Shown one piece after another: positions 44,603 to 54,077 of a stretch of 64,000 nt of DNA. Origin of the DNA: Dinoroseobacter shibae DFL 12 = DSM 16493. GTDB taxonomy: Bacteria > Pseudomonadota > Alphaproteobacteria > Rhodobacterales > Rhodobacteraceae. The stretch is taken from the NCBI RefSeq assembly GCF_000018145.1, contig NC_009957.1, forward strand, positions 1-64,000, written 5' to 3'. A model generated the notes under the pieces. It did not search any database, had not been told where the DNA came from, and saw only the letters and a program-made list of their open reading frames with translations. The position numbers and the translations under genes were made by a program. Positions within the stretch are counted from its first letter, which is position 1. The number at the start of each line of letters is the position of its first letter.

Positions 44603-44762
44603 CAGACCAAAGCGACCATCCATTCGGCACCGAGGTCGCCGCGTTGCGACTCGTCGAAGCTGTCATTTGGTAGGTACGCTAGCTTGCAGCAAAATGTCTA
44701 GAAAACACCGTCAACGGCCCTGATCGTTGAAGCGGTTTTGCCAAAGAAAGCATCAACGTCGC

Positions 44763-46667
44763 TCAACCGAAATCTAGCGTCTTATTGTCCTCAGTGTAGT
44801 GGGGGCCAATTATGTAATCGTCCAACTCAAGCTCTGGATTCATCATTGAAGTCGTAAATATGACCTGGTTGGGTAATGGGGTTTCCGTCGTGAGCTTTAC
44901 AATGAGCTCCTGAAAACGGTGGCTCCGTGATGGCGTCATACCCTTGTCTTCAATGTTGTCAAAAAGGGCGAACCTCGGGTGGAAGAAGTCTTTGTCCGCA
45001 CATGCCGCAAGGTGGAGACCAAGAATGGCTGCGTTCTTTAGGAAGACGTTGCTGCTTTCCGAGAAATTCGCCAAACCGTCCAGCAAGATCGCATCATCTT
45101 CAAAACTTAGGTCGACATGGTCTGCGACCTTAAACTCTTCCTGCGCGCCACTGTCATCCATGCGAAGAATGGCTGCAGCCTTGGAGGATACAAGGCGCAA
45201 AGCGCTGCTTCGACGCCTTGTTGCGGCTTTCTGCAACGCCGTTCTTTGATCTTTTGCGCGGGTAAGGTCTGCATTGAGGCGTTCCTTTTCTGCTGAAAGT
45301 TCGTCTAGCTCCGTCGCTCTCTGAATACTGCGCCGTAGCTGTTCGAGCTCCTTATCAATCCGGCCAATCGCACTGTACCGTTCTGCCAAGAATGCTTCGC
45401 GGGGCGAATTGCTCATCTCGAACTTCAACGCGAATTCCGCTGTGAGCTGCTCATAATTTCCCTGCAACTTGCCATAGTGCCGTTTCGCGTCGCTGAAGCC
45501 TTGAAGCTCTTGTGCCAAAAGTTGGCGCGATTCTTTGATCTGAAGCTCAATATCAACACGGATGTAGTTGTAGCGGCTAGCTGACACCTCCTGGTCAATC
45601 TCTTGCCCGCACAAATGGCAGGTGTCGTCATCCACTTTACTCGAAAGGGTTTGTAGGCACGAAGGACAATGCGAGAATTCAATACTGCCAAGCACCTGCG
45701 CGGTTCGCTCCGCACTTTCAAGTATCAAGAGTGATTGGGTGAGATGATCAATAAACCTTTTCAACTCCATCTGTTCAAGCTTGCTGCTCTCCACCTTGCG
45801 CGATGTGGTAGCTAAGCTTTGGCGGAGTGCTTGAAGTTTTGCTATGGCCTGTTTTCTGTCTTTGAAGAAACTCGCATTTTGGTCGCTGCTCACCGCGTCA
45901 TCAACGCCTTCAATTTCTGCGGTAAGCTTGCGTTTCTTATTCTCTAGCCCGTCAATTTCGCTCTCGATCGCCGAAACGGTAACGCCGATCTGATCGGGGA
46001 AGGAATTCAGCAATGCAGACCATTTGCTATCAACCGCAGCGAACTTACTCTCGAGTTCCCGAATTGAAAGCTCAACTTCAAACAGGCCAAAGCCTCGGAT
46101 GCCACAGATGAGGTCTCCTACCGCCGTTCTGATCGTCGCCTTGTCGAAGCTCTCAAAGCGAAACAATCGGGGCGCGGGCGTTCGTTGATCAGAATACAAC
46201 AAACGCATAAGTTGGTGGCTTGTGATGTTTGAAGCGCCATCGCTTTGCGCTTCCGGCAAAAGCATAGATCGGAACAGAACTTCCGTGAAGCTCAAGTTGC
46301 TTTGGCCGCGATAGATCGGGTACTTCTCCCAACCTTCGATACCGTGCTCACCGCCAGCTTCAATGTCTCCGAAGTACACCCAGACTGGAGGCCGCCCTTC
46401 GACCTTTTCGCGCCTTAATGACAGCTTTCCACGCGGTGTCGATATCTGAGCTTGAACTTCTTCGACACGTGCTGTCGCTGGCTTCCATTCCTTAAACTCA
46501 CCTCCAAGGATAAAGAAAATGAAGTCAGCAATGGTGGATTTGCCAACACTATTCTCTCCTCGGATAATATTGACCCCGGCGTGAAATTCTTGGTCGTAAA
46601 CGGGTTTGCCGCGCGCCATTACGCGAAGCCTGTCCAACCTTAAGAAACTATGGTCAAAGTCAGTCAT
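44763..46667 (-). CDS. ABC-3C system SMC/Rad50-like ATPase
   Basis: A 634-residue ATPase. Walker A is GENSVGKST at 37-45; long coiled-coil arms surround a Rad50-type zinc hook (CPSC near 332 and CHLC near 349); the C-terminal lobe has the Walker-B-like RFALFDNIEDKG near 570. This matches the DUF2326/AAA-type ATPases of ABC-three-component systems, thought to sense nucleic-acid or nucleoprotein signals. It overlaps the middle-component gene by eight bases. Base composition is visibly more A/T-rich than the flanking virB and virD4 genes, a sign of separate acquisition. Confidence 0.88.
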   Translation of the reverse strand: MTDFDHSFLRLDRLRVMARGKPVYDQEFHAGVNIIRGENSVGKSTIADFIFFILGGEFKEWKPATARVEEVQAQISTPRGKLSLRREKVEGRPPVWVYFGDIEAGGEHGIEGWEKYPIYRGQSNLSFTEVLFRSMLLPEAQSDGASNITSHQLMRLLYSDQRTPAPRLFRFESFDKATIRTAVGDLICGIRGFGLFEVELSIRELESKFAAVDSKWSALLNSFPDQIGVTVSAIESEIDGLENKKRKLTAEIEGVDDAVSSDQNASFFKDRKQAIAKLQALRQSLATTSRKVESSKLEQMELKRFIDHLTQSLLILESAERTAQVLGSIEFSHCPSCLQTLSSKVDDDTCHLCGQEIDQEVSASRYNYIRVDIELQIKESRQLLAQELQGFSDAKRHYGKLQGNYEQLTAEFALKFEMSNSPREAFLAERYSAIGRIDKELEQLRRSIQRATELDELSAEKERLNADLTRAKDQRTALQKAATRRRSSALRLVSSKAAAILRMDDSGAQEEFKVADHVDLSFEDDAILLDGLANFSESSNVFLKNAAILGLHLAACADKDFFHPRFALFDNIEDKGMTPSRSHRFQELIVKLTTETPLPNQVIFTTSMMNPELELDDYIIGPHYTEDNKTLDFG

Positions 46668-47166
46668 AGTAACGCAGCCCTGTTCTACTTCTTAGGTCCG
46701 AGTTTGACGCAAATTCATCTGTCGCCATTAGGCTGACCATGAAATCAAGAGCGATTGTTTCGGTTTCGCCTTGGTGAACATTTGACAAATCACTCGCAGT
46801 CCGTCGGCCAATATTTGTCAAGGCAACAGCGCCAACATCATAACTTTCCTTACTCAAGATTTCCTTTGCGACGAGAGAGACAAGCGCGCGTTTTTGTATG
46901 GGGGTCATCGAGTGAAAAAGCAAAGTCGCGGGGGGAAAAACAACAAACTCATCCTTCTTTTTAGGAAGGCCCAGCTCGCCATATCTATTGCGATACGTAT
47001 TTGTCATCTTGATGTCGCCGATCAAAGCAGGTGTAGCCACAAAATAGTCTAATACAAATAACCGCTCGATTGAGAGCGCGTCACCTTGCCAGCCATCAAG
47101 AATTCTAAGGAACCTTCGTGCTGCTGAGGCAACATCCAATTGAGGATACCAAAGACGGGACTTCAT
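46660..47166 (-). CDS. ABC-3C middle component
   Basis: A 168-residue protein. The N-terminus WYPQLDVASAARRFLRIL followed by IERLFVLDYFVATPALI fits the MC5-type middle component of ABC-3C systems (an aromatic-P-x-x-D start, then a IExxRxxxxDY block). It probably couples the ATPase to the effector. It overlaps both neighbours (four and eight bases). Confidence 0.78.
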   Translation of the reverse strand: MKSRLWYPQLDVASAARRFLRILDGWQGDALSIERLFVLDYFVATPALIGDIKMTNTYRNRYGELGLPKKKDEFVVFPPATLLFHSMTPIQKRALVSLVAKEILSKESYDVGAVALTNIGRRTASDLSNVHQGETETIALDFMVSLMATDEFASNSDLRSRTGLRYYD

Positions 47167-48359
47167 CGTTCAGTATCCCAACGTATGTGGCACTGCTCTG
47201 TGAGGAAATAGATGGCGCTTTGGATGTTGGTAGCACCAAAAGTCGTAGCTCCGATCTTTTTGTTGGCGAGAGGTTCGATGACTTTTTCCTGAACCGCATT
47301 GTCGATTTCTTCTTCTGTCGCCCCTTTGCAGACCAACGGGAAGTAAACTTGCGCCTGAAAGCGCTGCTCAACTTCACTCAAAAGGAGATCGTAGTCAGAA
47401 CGCGTGCCTGGCTGCAAACCAAGACTCATATACTTACGTGCAAAACTGTTCTGACGGCTGTTCGCATAGGTGTATCTGTTTTCGCGGTCCGCAGCGTTCA
47501 TTTTTTCCCACAAATCTCTGCGGTCATAGTCTGCCTTTTCAGAATACCCTTCCGCAGCGATCTGGGTATCGTGATCGCTAAGTTCCGGTGTGTCCGCTGC
47601 TAACTTCTTGGCTTGTTCGATGTGTCTATTCACACTGGTATAAATGGCGCTTTCCTTGGATTGAGGCTTGCAAATGTTGATGTGGTCAGCCTCAATGGGA
47701 ATTGGATCGGTGCCGCTGATCCCGGGATTGGCGCAGTTCATGGGAACTACTTGAACGACACCAGAAAGTCTCTGTGACTCGTAATATGCAACGTTCTTTA
47801 GGTTTTCATTGCTTGCCACATATTTACCGTAGGTGTCTCGGATATACTCAAGCACAGTGGTCTCACCTGACAACGCAGTGATATGAGACGAAGACCAGCC
47901 AGGGAGTTCTTTCTTCACGACTTGCGGTAACGGGGGAGCTGAATGCGGTGTTGCCAAAAACATTACGCGCAACGTCCGAGCGGCAAGTGCGGCGGCTTGC
48001 TCGTCGCTTGAGCCATGGCAGTGGTTCAATAACAGTTTTGTTATGATCCCACCAAGGCTGTGCGTGACAAAGATTATGGGGCGTTTGCAAACGCCTTTTC
48101 CACATAGAATTTCTGTTGCCAGTTTGGCGAGCTCGAAGATATCGAGTTCTTTTTTGATCCATTTCTTAAATTTGCTGGCCGGATAACCGAACGTGCACAC
48201 ACGGACGTCAGGGTGATCTTCTGCCATCCAGTCTGGCCAGTAGCCCGCCTTCGATGTCCAGGTCTTTTTCGGGTCTCCGGTCAGCCCATGTACAAAAACC
48301 ACATCGAGCAGTGCTTGTTCTGGGTTATGAACAATTGTGAACGAAACTTCTTCGGGCAC
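47163..48359 (-). CDS. ABC-3C effector: alpha/beta-hydrolase with ABC-3C C-terminal domain
   Basis: A 398-residue protein. Residues ~15-230 are an alpha/beta-hydrolase of the lipase/PGAP1-like type: VVFVHGLTGDPKKTW (oxyanion region), a nucleophile elbow THSLGGI with Ser near 99, and a late His region (PIEADHINICKP). The last ~130 residues (AADRENRYTYANSRQNSF to FLTEQCHIRW) form the domain that tethers effectors to ABC-3C complexes. No signal peptide, so it acts in the cytoplasm, plausibly on membrane lipids or acyl esters after activation. GTG start at 48359; a slightly earlier non-canonical start is possible. Confidence 0.85.
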   Translation of the reverse strand: MPEEVSFTIVHNPEQALLDVVFVHGLTGDPKKTWTSKAGYWPDWMAEDHPDVRVCTFGYPASKFKKWIKKELDIFELAKLATEILCGKGVCKRPIIFVTHSLGGIITKLLLNHCHGSSDEQAAALAARTLRVMFLATPHSAPPLPQVVKKELPGWSSSHITALSGETTVLEYIRDTYGKYVASNENLKNVAYYESQRLSGVVQVVPMNCANPGISGTDPIPIEADHINICKPQSKESAIYTSVNRHIEQAKKLAADTPELSDHDTQIAAEGYSEKADYDRRDLWEKMNAADRENRYTYANSRQNSFARKYMSLGLQPGTRSDYDLLLSEVEQRFQAQVYFPLVCKGATEEEIDNAVQEKVIEPLANKKIGATTFGATNIQSAIYFLTEQCHIRWDTER

Positions 48360-48593
48360 TGGAACATCTATCTCGATTGTTTTCCTAACTCTCGCACAAC
48401 ATATAGTGGAGAGCTAGACCGTAAATTGCCCATTTCGAAGTTCGCCAGTTTGGCGCAAGGAGAGCGATCAGCCAGAAGATTCAAGAAAGGACTACAACAA
48501 ATGTCTTCTTTTTGAAGCACGCCATGTATATAACGTGTCCGCAGCGACAGTCAGGAACCCGCCCTCCCTGACAGACAGGCGATGCCCACCACG

Positions 48594-50606
48594 CTATCGA
48601 GCAACCAGCCTTTCACCACCGTCCTCTTGCAGCATCGCTTCCATTTCGTCCAACCCATCAACGGCGGAGCGCATCTGCGCATCATCATCCACCCCCACTG
48701 TCTCGACATCCGCAAGCTGTCCCCCAAAATCCATCTCCATCTGGCGCTGTTCCTCGGCGATAACGGCTTGAACGACAGGCGTGGTCTTCTTTGGAACTAC
48801 ATCAGATTGCCCTGACGGTTGACCGTCAACGACCTCGCGTGCCCTCTCCACATCTGCTTCAGATCCACGCGGGCCGTCCGGTGGCGGCGTCATCGGCATG
48901 GCGCGCATACTCAACGACAGATTGCCTTGCGGCCCCCCTCCCCCCGGCTCCGGAAACGGCAACTCGCCGGTCTGCGCCGCGTGGATCGCCTTGAACAGCC
49001 GATCGTCAAAATACTGGATCCGCTTCGCACGGACCGGCATTTGGGCATCGATGACCATGACGATCTCATCGAGCGGAAGGCGGCGCGCTTCATCTTCAGG
49101 GAGCAGAGAGCTTTCTTCGGTCCTTGTGGACTGGCTGCGACCTTCGAAGGGGTTCTTGCCGATGGATTGGGAGCGCGTGACCACGGTCTTCGTGGTCTTG
49201 CCAACCGCCTTACTCAGTTCCTCGACAGTTTTCTCATCCGAGGGCGTCAGGTACAGTTTCACGCCGGCATTGCCCTGCAGCGCACGGCGGGTGTTCTCGC
49301 CGTAGATTTCATCGAGGGCGGGGATGGTTTGTGTCACTACGGCCAGATGGCCACGATAGGTCCGCAGGGTTTCGATGCTCTCGACTACGATCGGCATTTT
49401 GCCAAGGCGATTGAACTCATCGAGCATGATCATCACGGGCCAAGGCTCATCCGGCCCGGGGTCCTTTTCCTGCATGGCCGAGAGAAGATCGGAGAAAAAC
49501 AGCCGGATCAGCGGCGCAAGCGGCTTCACCATCAGCGGCTGGACCACGAGGTAGACCGAAAAGGGCTTCTTGCGGATCGTCCGGAAATCAAAGTCCGACA
49601 CCGCCGTCGCCTCATCGATCGCAGGGTTCTGCCATTGATCGAGCCCCGAGGTCATCAGGAGCGAAACGTATGAGGTCAGCGTGTCGTTGTTGGTCGAGGC
49701 CAGACGCGTGAAGATCAGCTTGGCGGCCCTGTTCTCCACCTCGTGGCCGCGCGCAAAATACTCCTTCTGCTTGTTCCCGCCCGAGGCAGCGATGCGGTAA
49801 ATCTCGCCCAAGGTCGGGCGCTTGCGCTGGAAGGCCAAAAGCCCTGCCGCCACGAAGAGATCGATCCCGCCCTTAAGGAGGCCCTGCACCCGGTCGTTGT
49901 CACTCTGCAGGAACAGCGTCGCCAAGAGCTGCAGTTCCATCTGCTGGCGCGCAGGATCTTTCAGTTGATAGATGCGCAGGAGCGGGTTGTAGCGATGGGT
50001 GCGCTTGCTCTCCCAATCCGTGGGAGCAAAGCGATAGACCTTGTCGCCCTGGGCTGCGCGGTGCCGCGCCGTGGCCTCGAAACACTCGCCCTTCACATCG
50101 AGCGTCACGGCAGAGCCTTGCCAGGTGAGCAGGTTCGGAATGACAAAACCCGTGGTCTTGCCGCGACCCGTGGGGGCCACGATCAGCGCATGGGGAAAGA
50201 CCGTCGAGCAGATGTAGTTGGCGCGGGAGCCCGGCGCCCCAAGTTTACCGAGGATGAATCCCGTCCCGGGCGCGCCGAAGAACCCATTGGCCTTCATCTC
50301 GCGGGAGGTCTGCCAATGGGTCTGGCCAAAGCGTGTGAGCGCGGACCCCGACAGGGCGAGGCTCAGCATCATACCGGCGGCGGCGAAGCTACCGATGATC
50401 AGGTGGATGAGTTGGGCGTCCTCCGGGCGGCGATCGAGGATCGCCAGATAGTTCTGCGCGATATAGGCAAAGTCGATCTCGGCCCCGAAGCCAAGGTCCT
50501 GGTAGGTCAGCACCGCCGAGGCGATGGTATAGCCCATGGCCCCTGTCACCAGCGTCACGAGCAGGACGCCCGTGGCGATCCGGACTTTTCCCATGGCGGC
50601 GCTCAA
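48594..50606 (-). CDS. virD4: VirD4/TraG type IV coupling protein
   Basis: A 670-residue ATPase with two N-terminal helices, Walker A at 144-153 (APTGRGKTTG) and Walker B VMIMLDEFNRLG. It links the relaxase-DNA complex to the secretion channel. The C-terminal ~80 residues are Pro/Gly- and Gln-rich. The start overlaps the relaxase stop by four bases. It lies on the strand opposite to the virB operon, separated from it by the ABC-3C cassette. Confidence 0.94.
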   Translation of the reverse strand: MSAAMGKVRIATGVLLVTLVTGAMGYTIASAVLTYQDLGFGAEIDFAYIAQNYLAILDRRPEDAQLIHLIIGSFAAAGMMLSLALSGSALTRFGQTHWQTSREMKANGFFGAPGTGFILGKLGAPGSRANYICSTVFPHALIVAPTGRGKTTGFVIPNLLTWQGSAVTLDVKGECFEATARHRAAQGDKVYRFAPTDWESKRTHRYNPLLRIYQLKDPARQQMELQLLATLFLQSDNDRVQGLLKGGIDLFVAAGLLAFQRKRPTLGEIYRIAASGGNKQKEYFARGHEVENRAAKLIFTRLASTNNDTLTSYVSLLMTSGLDQWQNPAIDEATAVSDFDFRTIRKKPFSVYLVVQPLMVKPLAPLIRLFFSDLLSAMQEKDPGPDEPWPVMIMLDEFNRLGKMPIVVESIETLRTYRGHLAVVTQTIPALDEIYGENTRRALQGNAGVKLYLTPSDEKTVEELSKAVGKTTKTVVTRSQSIGKNPFEGRSQSTRTEESSLLPEDEARRLPLDEIVMVIDAQMPVRAKRIQYFDDRLFKAIHAAQTGELPFPEPGGGGPQGNLSLSMRAMPMTPPPDGPRGSEADVERAREVVDGQPSGQSDVVPKKTTPVVQAVIAEEQRQMEMDFGGQLADVETVGVDDDAQMRSAVDGLDEMEAMLQEDGGERLVAR

Positions 50607-52936
50607 TGGACCTGGCCCCGCTCGGTCTCGCCATCCACGTCTGTCGCGCGGTGTTTTTCATACTCGGCGTCGGCAAGTTCATCGACCACCTGGCGCAAGG
50701 CCTCGGTGTTGGCCGTCGCCGCATCGGATTGCAGGTAGACCTTGGCGACATAGAGCCGGTCGAGACGGTCCTCGAGAACCTTGTCCAGCGCATCGGCATC
50801 GCCGGATGTGAGGCGGCCCAATTGGCGGTCATCCAGCACGCGCGCGATCTCCTCGCGGAAGGCGTACCGCTCCCCTTCGGTCTCGAAGGGCGCGGACAGC
50901 TCGCCTGCCCGCTGCTGGTCCAGGACACGCACAATCTCGCCTGCGAGACGGTCGGTACGGTCAGACTGCGGCGCAGTTTCACTGCGGGCTGCGAGGGGTG
51001 CGTCACGCGTGCCAACCCCAAGCCCCTCACGCATCTCGGTTTCGCGGCGGACCTGATTGATGGCCTCCGTGTCCCGGATCTCGACGACGGCCGCATAGGT
51101 CGCGCCGAGCCCACGGGCGAGGTGAGACGGCATGTCCGGATAGCGCGCGCGTAAGTCATCCGTGACGGCATCTGCAACGGGCGTACGGAGGTCGCGTCCC
51201 TCCATGATGCGGTCGACTTCGCGGGTGATCGCTTTGGCGCGGGCTACATCGGTGATGGTCTCCCTGTAGGGTTCAGACCGGTCGATCACATCGTCCGGAC
51301 GGGCGAGCAGGTCCGGATGGGCCTCGAGATACGCGCGCTGCTCCGCCTCGATGCGGCGCTCCGCCCGTGAGGCAACCTCCCAGTCCCGGTCCTCGATCTG
51401 CTGCGCGGTCAGGCCGTCTGCGCGCATCTCCTGACGGATTGTCCCTTCCATCGCCCGGACCGCGTCCAGGTGATAATGGAACCGCTCGCTGACCGCTTTC
51501 TCCTCCACGACCCCATCCCGGCGCAGCACGTTCTCCCGTTCCAGAAGCGTGCCAAGCTCGACATGCACGTCATTCAGGATGTCACGCGCCTTTTCCAGGT
51601 CGGCGCGGCGTTCGAGGTTCAGATCCCGCGCCTCGGCCACCTTGGAGAGATCATCGGCGATCCATTGATGCTCAAGCGCGGCATTCGAGGCGCCGGTTTC
51701 GATCCGGGCGACCACTTCCGATGTGCTGATCCCGGTTCCGCGCAGGGCGGTGTCTATGCGCGACCGCAAGTCCGTCTCGGCCAGACGGTCCAGCTGACTG
51801 GTGTCGATGTTCGCCTCTGAGTAGACCCCGCCCTCCGACGGCACCTCAGACAGTGTGCTCGAACGTAATCCGAGCGGCTGCATGTGCTGGACCTGCGTCT
51901 GGATTTCGATGAGGCGTTTTTCCAGCACGGGACGTTCGGCGTCGGACTTTTCGGCGATCATGCCCTGCACCCGCGCGAGCTTCTCCGCATAGAGGCTTCT
52001 CAGATCCTCGAAGCTTTGATCCTCGGCCATATAAACATCTCCTGTTCGGTCCAGCTGCCCGCCATGCGCCAGCACCTCGCCCGCGCGGAAGAGTGCCGCG
52101 GCGATGTCTTCCCGGGCCTCCCGGGAGGCCTCTGCGGCAAGCGAATGGTAGACGGTCCTGGTGTTGGCGATCTCCGCCAGCGTCCGGGTCAGGTCCTGCC
52201 CCACGCGTTCGCGCTCGCGGGGTGCGCGCCCCTCCTGTTTCGCCGCATAGACCTCGCTGGTGCGGGCGGGGTAATGCACAACCCCGCGATCCACCCGGCG
52301 CGTGGCCTCCAGGCGCACGCCATACTTTTCCGCCTCCTCGACCATGGCGAGGCGGAAGTCGTCATAGTTGAAGCGGTGGTTGCGCCCCAGAAAGAAGAAC
52401 TCGCCTTCTTGTGAGCGGCGGTTCAGCACCAGATGCGCATGGGGGTGATCGCGGTCCTCATGCACCGCGATGATGTAGTCGAAATGCCCCGCGTCGGTCT
52501 GGAAGAACCGCTCGGCCACATCCGTCGCGATGTCGCGCACATCCTCCCCGCGCGTGCCGATGGGGAACGACATGAGCATATGGGTCGTCTGTCCAAGCTT
52601 GGGCTTGAAGCCCGCATCCCACCGCTTGGCAAAACGCTCGGTGAGGTCCTTGATGTCCTTCGCTTCGAGCTTCGCCTTGCCATCGAAGAACCCGCTGCTG
52701 TCCACGATATGGGTGGACTTGGTGGTGAGGTACTCGAGCTGGTTTGTGAGCTGTGATTTGGTATGCGTACCGCCGCCCCGAATCGCCTTGAAGACCGCTG
52801 GCCGATGCCCTGCCGCCGCGCGCACAAGCTGGCTCTGCTTGGCGACATGCAGCCCCTGCATCGAGCCCCGGATCCGGCTCCAGCCGTCCCGGAAAACCTC
52901 GCCCGTGACGGCATCGACAGCATCATTCAGCCGCAT
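50603..52936 (-). CDS. VirD2-like relaxase
   Basis: A 777-residue protein from ATG 52936 with GGGAG seven bases upstream. The N-terminal ~230 residues carry the MOBP-type relaxase motifs: Tyr 69 in NQLEYLTTKS as nicking residue and the three-His motif HEDRDHPHAHL (159-169). A long helical, Arg/Glu-rich C-terminus follows, probably for translocation signals and accessory contacts. It overlaps the accessory gene by 14 bases and virD4 by four, forming one mobilisation operon. Confidence 0.92.
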   Translation of the reverse strand: MRLNDAVDAVTGEVFRDGWSRIRGSMQGLHVAKQSQLVRAAAGHRPAVFKAIRGGGTHTKSQLTNQLEYLTTKSTHIVDSSGFFDGKAKLEAKDIKDLTERFAKRWDAGFKPKLGQTTHMLMSFPIGTRGEDVRDIATDVAERFFQTDAGHFDYIIAVHEDRDHPHAHLVLNRRSQEGEFFFLGRNHRFNYDDFRLAMVEEAEKYGVRLEATRRVDRGVVHYPARTSEVYAAKQEGRAPRERERVGQDLTRTLAEIANTRTVYHSLAAEASREAREDIAAALFRAGEVLAHGGQLDRTGDVYMAEDQSFEDLRSLYAEKLARVQGMIAEKSDAERPVLEKRLIEIQTQVQHMQPLGLRSSTLSEVPSEGGVYSEANIDTSQLDRLAETDLRSRIDTALRGTGISTSEVVARIETGASNAALEHQWIADDLSKVAEARDLNLERRADLEKARDILNDVHVELGTLLERENVLRRDGVVEEKAVSERFHYHLDAVRAMEGTIRQEMRADGLTAQQIEDRDWEVASRAERRIEAEQRAYLEAHPDLLARPDDVIDRSEPYRETITDVARAKAITREVDRIMEGRDLRTPVADAVTDDLRARYPDMPSHLARGLGATYAAVVEIRDTEAINQVRRETEMREGLGVGTRDAPLAARSETAPQSDRTDRLAGEIVRVLDQQRAGELSAPFETEGERYAFREEIARVLDDRQLGRLTSGDADALDKVLEDRLDRLYVAKVYLQSDAATANTEALRQVVDELADAEYEKHRATDVDGETERGQVH

Positions 52937-53516
52937 GCGCAAACTCCCTCAGCGCGGCCGTGGCCTCGAGCTGCATCGCGTCGCGACGGCGGCGCAGGAG
53001 CAGATCGATCTCGTCAGCGGAGTCGAGGATGAACCGCGCCAGTCCGCGCATCTGCGCGAGGCGCAATTCGGAGAACTCCGCACGCGTGCCACCATTAGCC
53101 CCCTGCCCCATCTGGTTGGCCCGCGTCATCTGCTTGGCGATCTGCGCGACCCCATTGCCGACCTCGTGCAGAGAGGCGCGGTAACGCGCCATTTCGGCCG
53201 CCATCTGCGCGTCCGGAACGAACACCCCGCCTGCCGCCTGAATGAGCCGCCGCAGACCCTCGGCCCGGCTCTCGATCCCGGCCGCGGCCAGCACCGCGTC
53301 GAGGGCTGCCAGCTCCGCGGTCGTCACCTTCACACTGACAGCGGAGACCGGAATTGCGGCATCCGTCTGGCGCTCGGCATCGGCTTTCAGAACGTAGCGC
53401 ACGGCCCGCGATGTGACCTCGAAACGCTCAGCCAGCTCAGACGTCGACACACCCTCCGCGGCCTCGCGGACGATCTGCATCTTCTCGATCTCTGTCAGGC
53501 GTTTTGTTCGGGACAT
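52923..53516 (-). CDS. MobC-like relaxosome accessory protein with HTH
   Basis: A 197-residue protein from ATG 53516. Residues ~5-45 form a helix-turn-helix (IVREAAEGVSTSELAERFEV, TSRAVRYVLKA). The remainder (TTAELAALDAVLAAAGIESR, LHEVGNGVAQIAKQMTRA) fits MobC-type proteins that bend oriT DNA for the relaxase. First gene of the leftward mobilisation operon, next to the hairpin-rich region that probably holds oriT. Confidence 0.8.
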   Translation of the reverse strand: MSRTKRLTEIEKMQIVREAAEGVSTSELAERFEVTSRAVRYVLKADAERQTDAAIPVSAVSVKVTTAELAALDAVLAAAGIESRAEGLRRLIQAAGGVFVPDAQMAAEMARYRASLHEVGNGVAQIAKQMTRANQMGQGANGGTRAEFSELRLAQMRGLARFILDSADEIDLLLRRRRDAMQLEATAALREFAHAAE

Positions 53517-53738
53517 GCGGAAGAAAGACCCCCTATTTCCTGCCACCTTCCACCAAGGCTGCCCCCACCTTACGATAATATACCGCGCTGTCAATTATAT
53601 ACTTACGTTGCATTCGGGCTCAGGCAGCCTTGGTGTCCGCTTCCCCCGCAGACCGCAGGGACGCGGGCCTGCCCCCTCGCCACCGGGCGACCCACCTGTC
53701 CAATAGGCCCCCTTCCCCAGCACCGCCCGCAGGTCTGG

Positions 53739-53757
53739 CCGAACACCAAGTGTTCGG
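53739..53757. repeat. Inverted repeat in candidate oriT
   Basis: Perfect eight-base arms CCGAACAC and GTGTTCGG around CAA. Such short hairpins are typical relaxase or accessory-protein binding sites. Confidence 0.5.
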
Positions 53758-53819
53758 ACGGAACCGCGGGCGGGCGCAAACCCCACCGACAGGGCGGACA
53801 GGCAGGGTCAAGGAGGGCC

Positions 53820-53840
53820 AGATTTGGCTCCGCCAAATCT
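53820..53840. repeat. Inverted repeat in candidate oriT
   Basis: Perfect nine-base arms AGATTTGGC and GCCAAATCT around TCC. The AT-containing arms stand out in this GC-rich stretch. Confidence 0.5.
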
Positions 53841-54012
53841 CTGCCGCAAAAACCGGGAGGCCTTGGCCGATAGGTTTTTGTGGATGGCCCCCTTGAGGCT
53901 GACTGGCCGGTCTGTCGCGGCCTGATCATTCCGAGCGGCGATCGTCCGTTGCGCGCGCAGCGACCGGCACCAAGAGGAGGTCACCTCGGGCGAACTGACC
54001 GCCGGACACGGC

Positions 54013-54061
54013 ATCCCTGGAACAGGGATCGGGCCGCCCCAAGATCGTCCTGGGGCGGCCC
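54013..54061 (-). terminator. Tandem hairpins downstream of the gene at 54078
   Basis: Two hairpins: ATCCCTG-GAA-CAGGGAT (54013-54029) and an 11-base stem GGGCCGCCCCA / TGGGGCGGCCC (54031-54061). They lie 17 bases after the leftward stop at 54078. They probably terminate transcription or block read-through into the candidate oriT; no T-run follows. Confidence 0.5.
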
Positions 54062-54077
54062 ATCCTCGCCAGAGGAT

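Larger units (their letters stand above)
53517..54077. other. Non-coding region beside mobilisation genes, candidate oriT
   Basis: No frame here looks like a protein; overlapping GC-rich frames on both strands are artefacts. It contains an AT-rich leader (53570-53607) and several inverted repeats (see separate entries). Relaxase-accessory genes are usually transcribed away from oriT, which places oriT here. No match to a known nick sequence was found by eye. Confidence 0.45.

Noticed and set aside
52530-53873. A 447-codon plus-strand frame over the relaxase start
   Set aside because: Antisense to two well-supported mobilisation genes.
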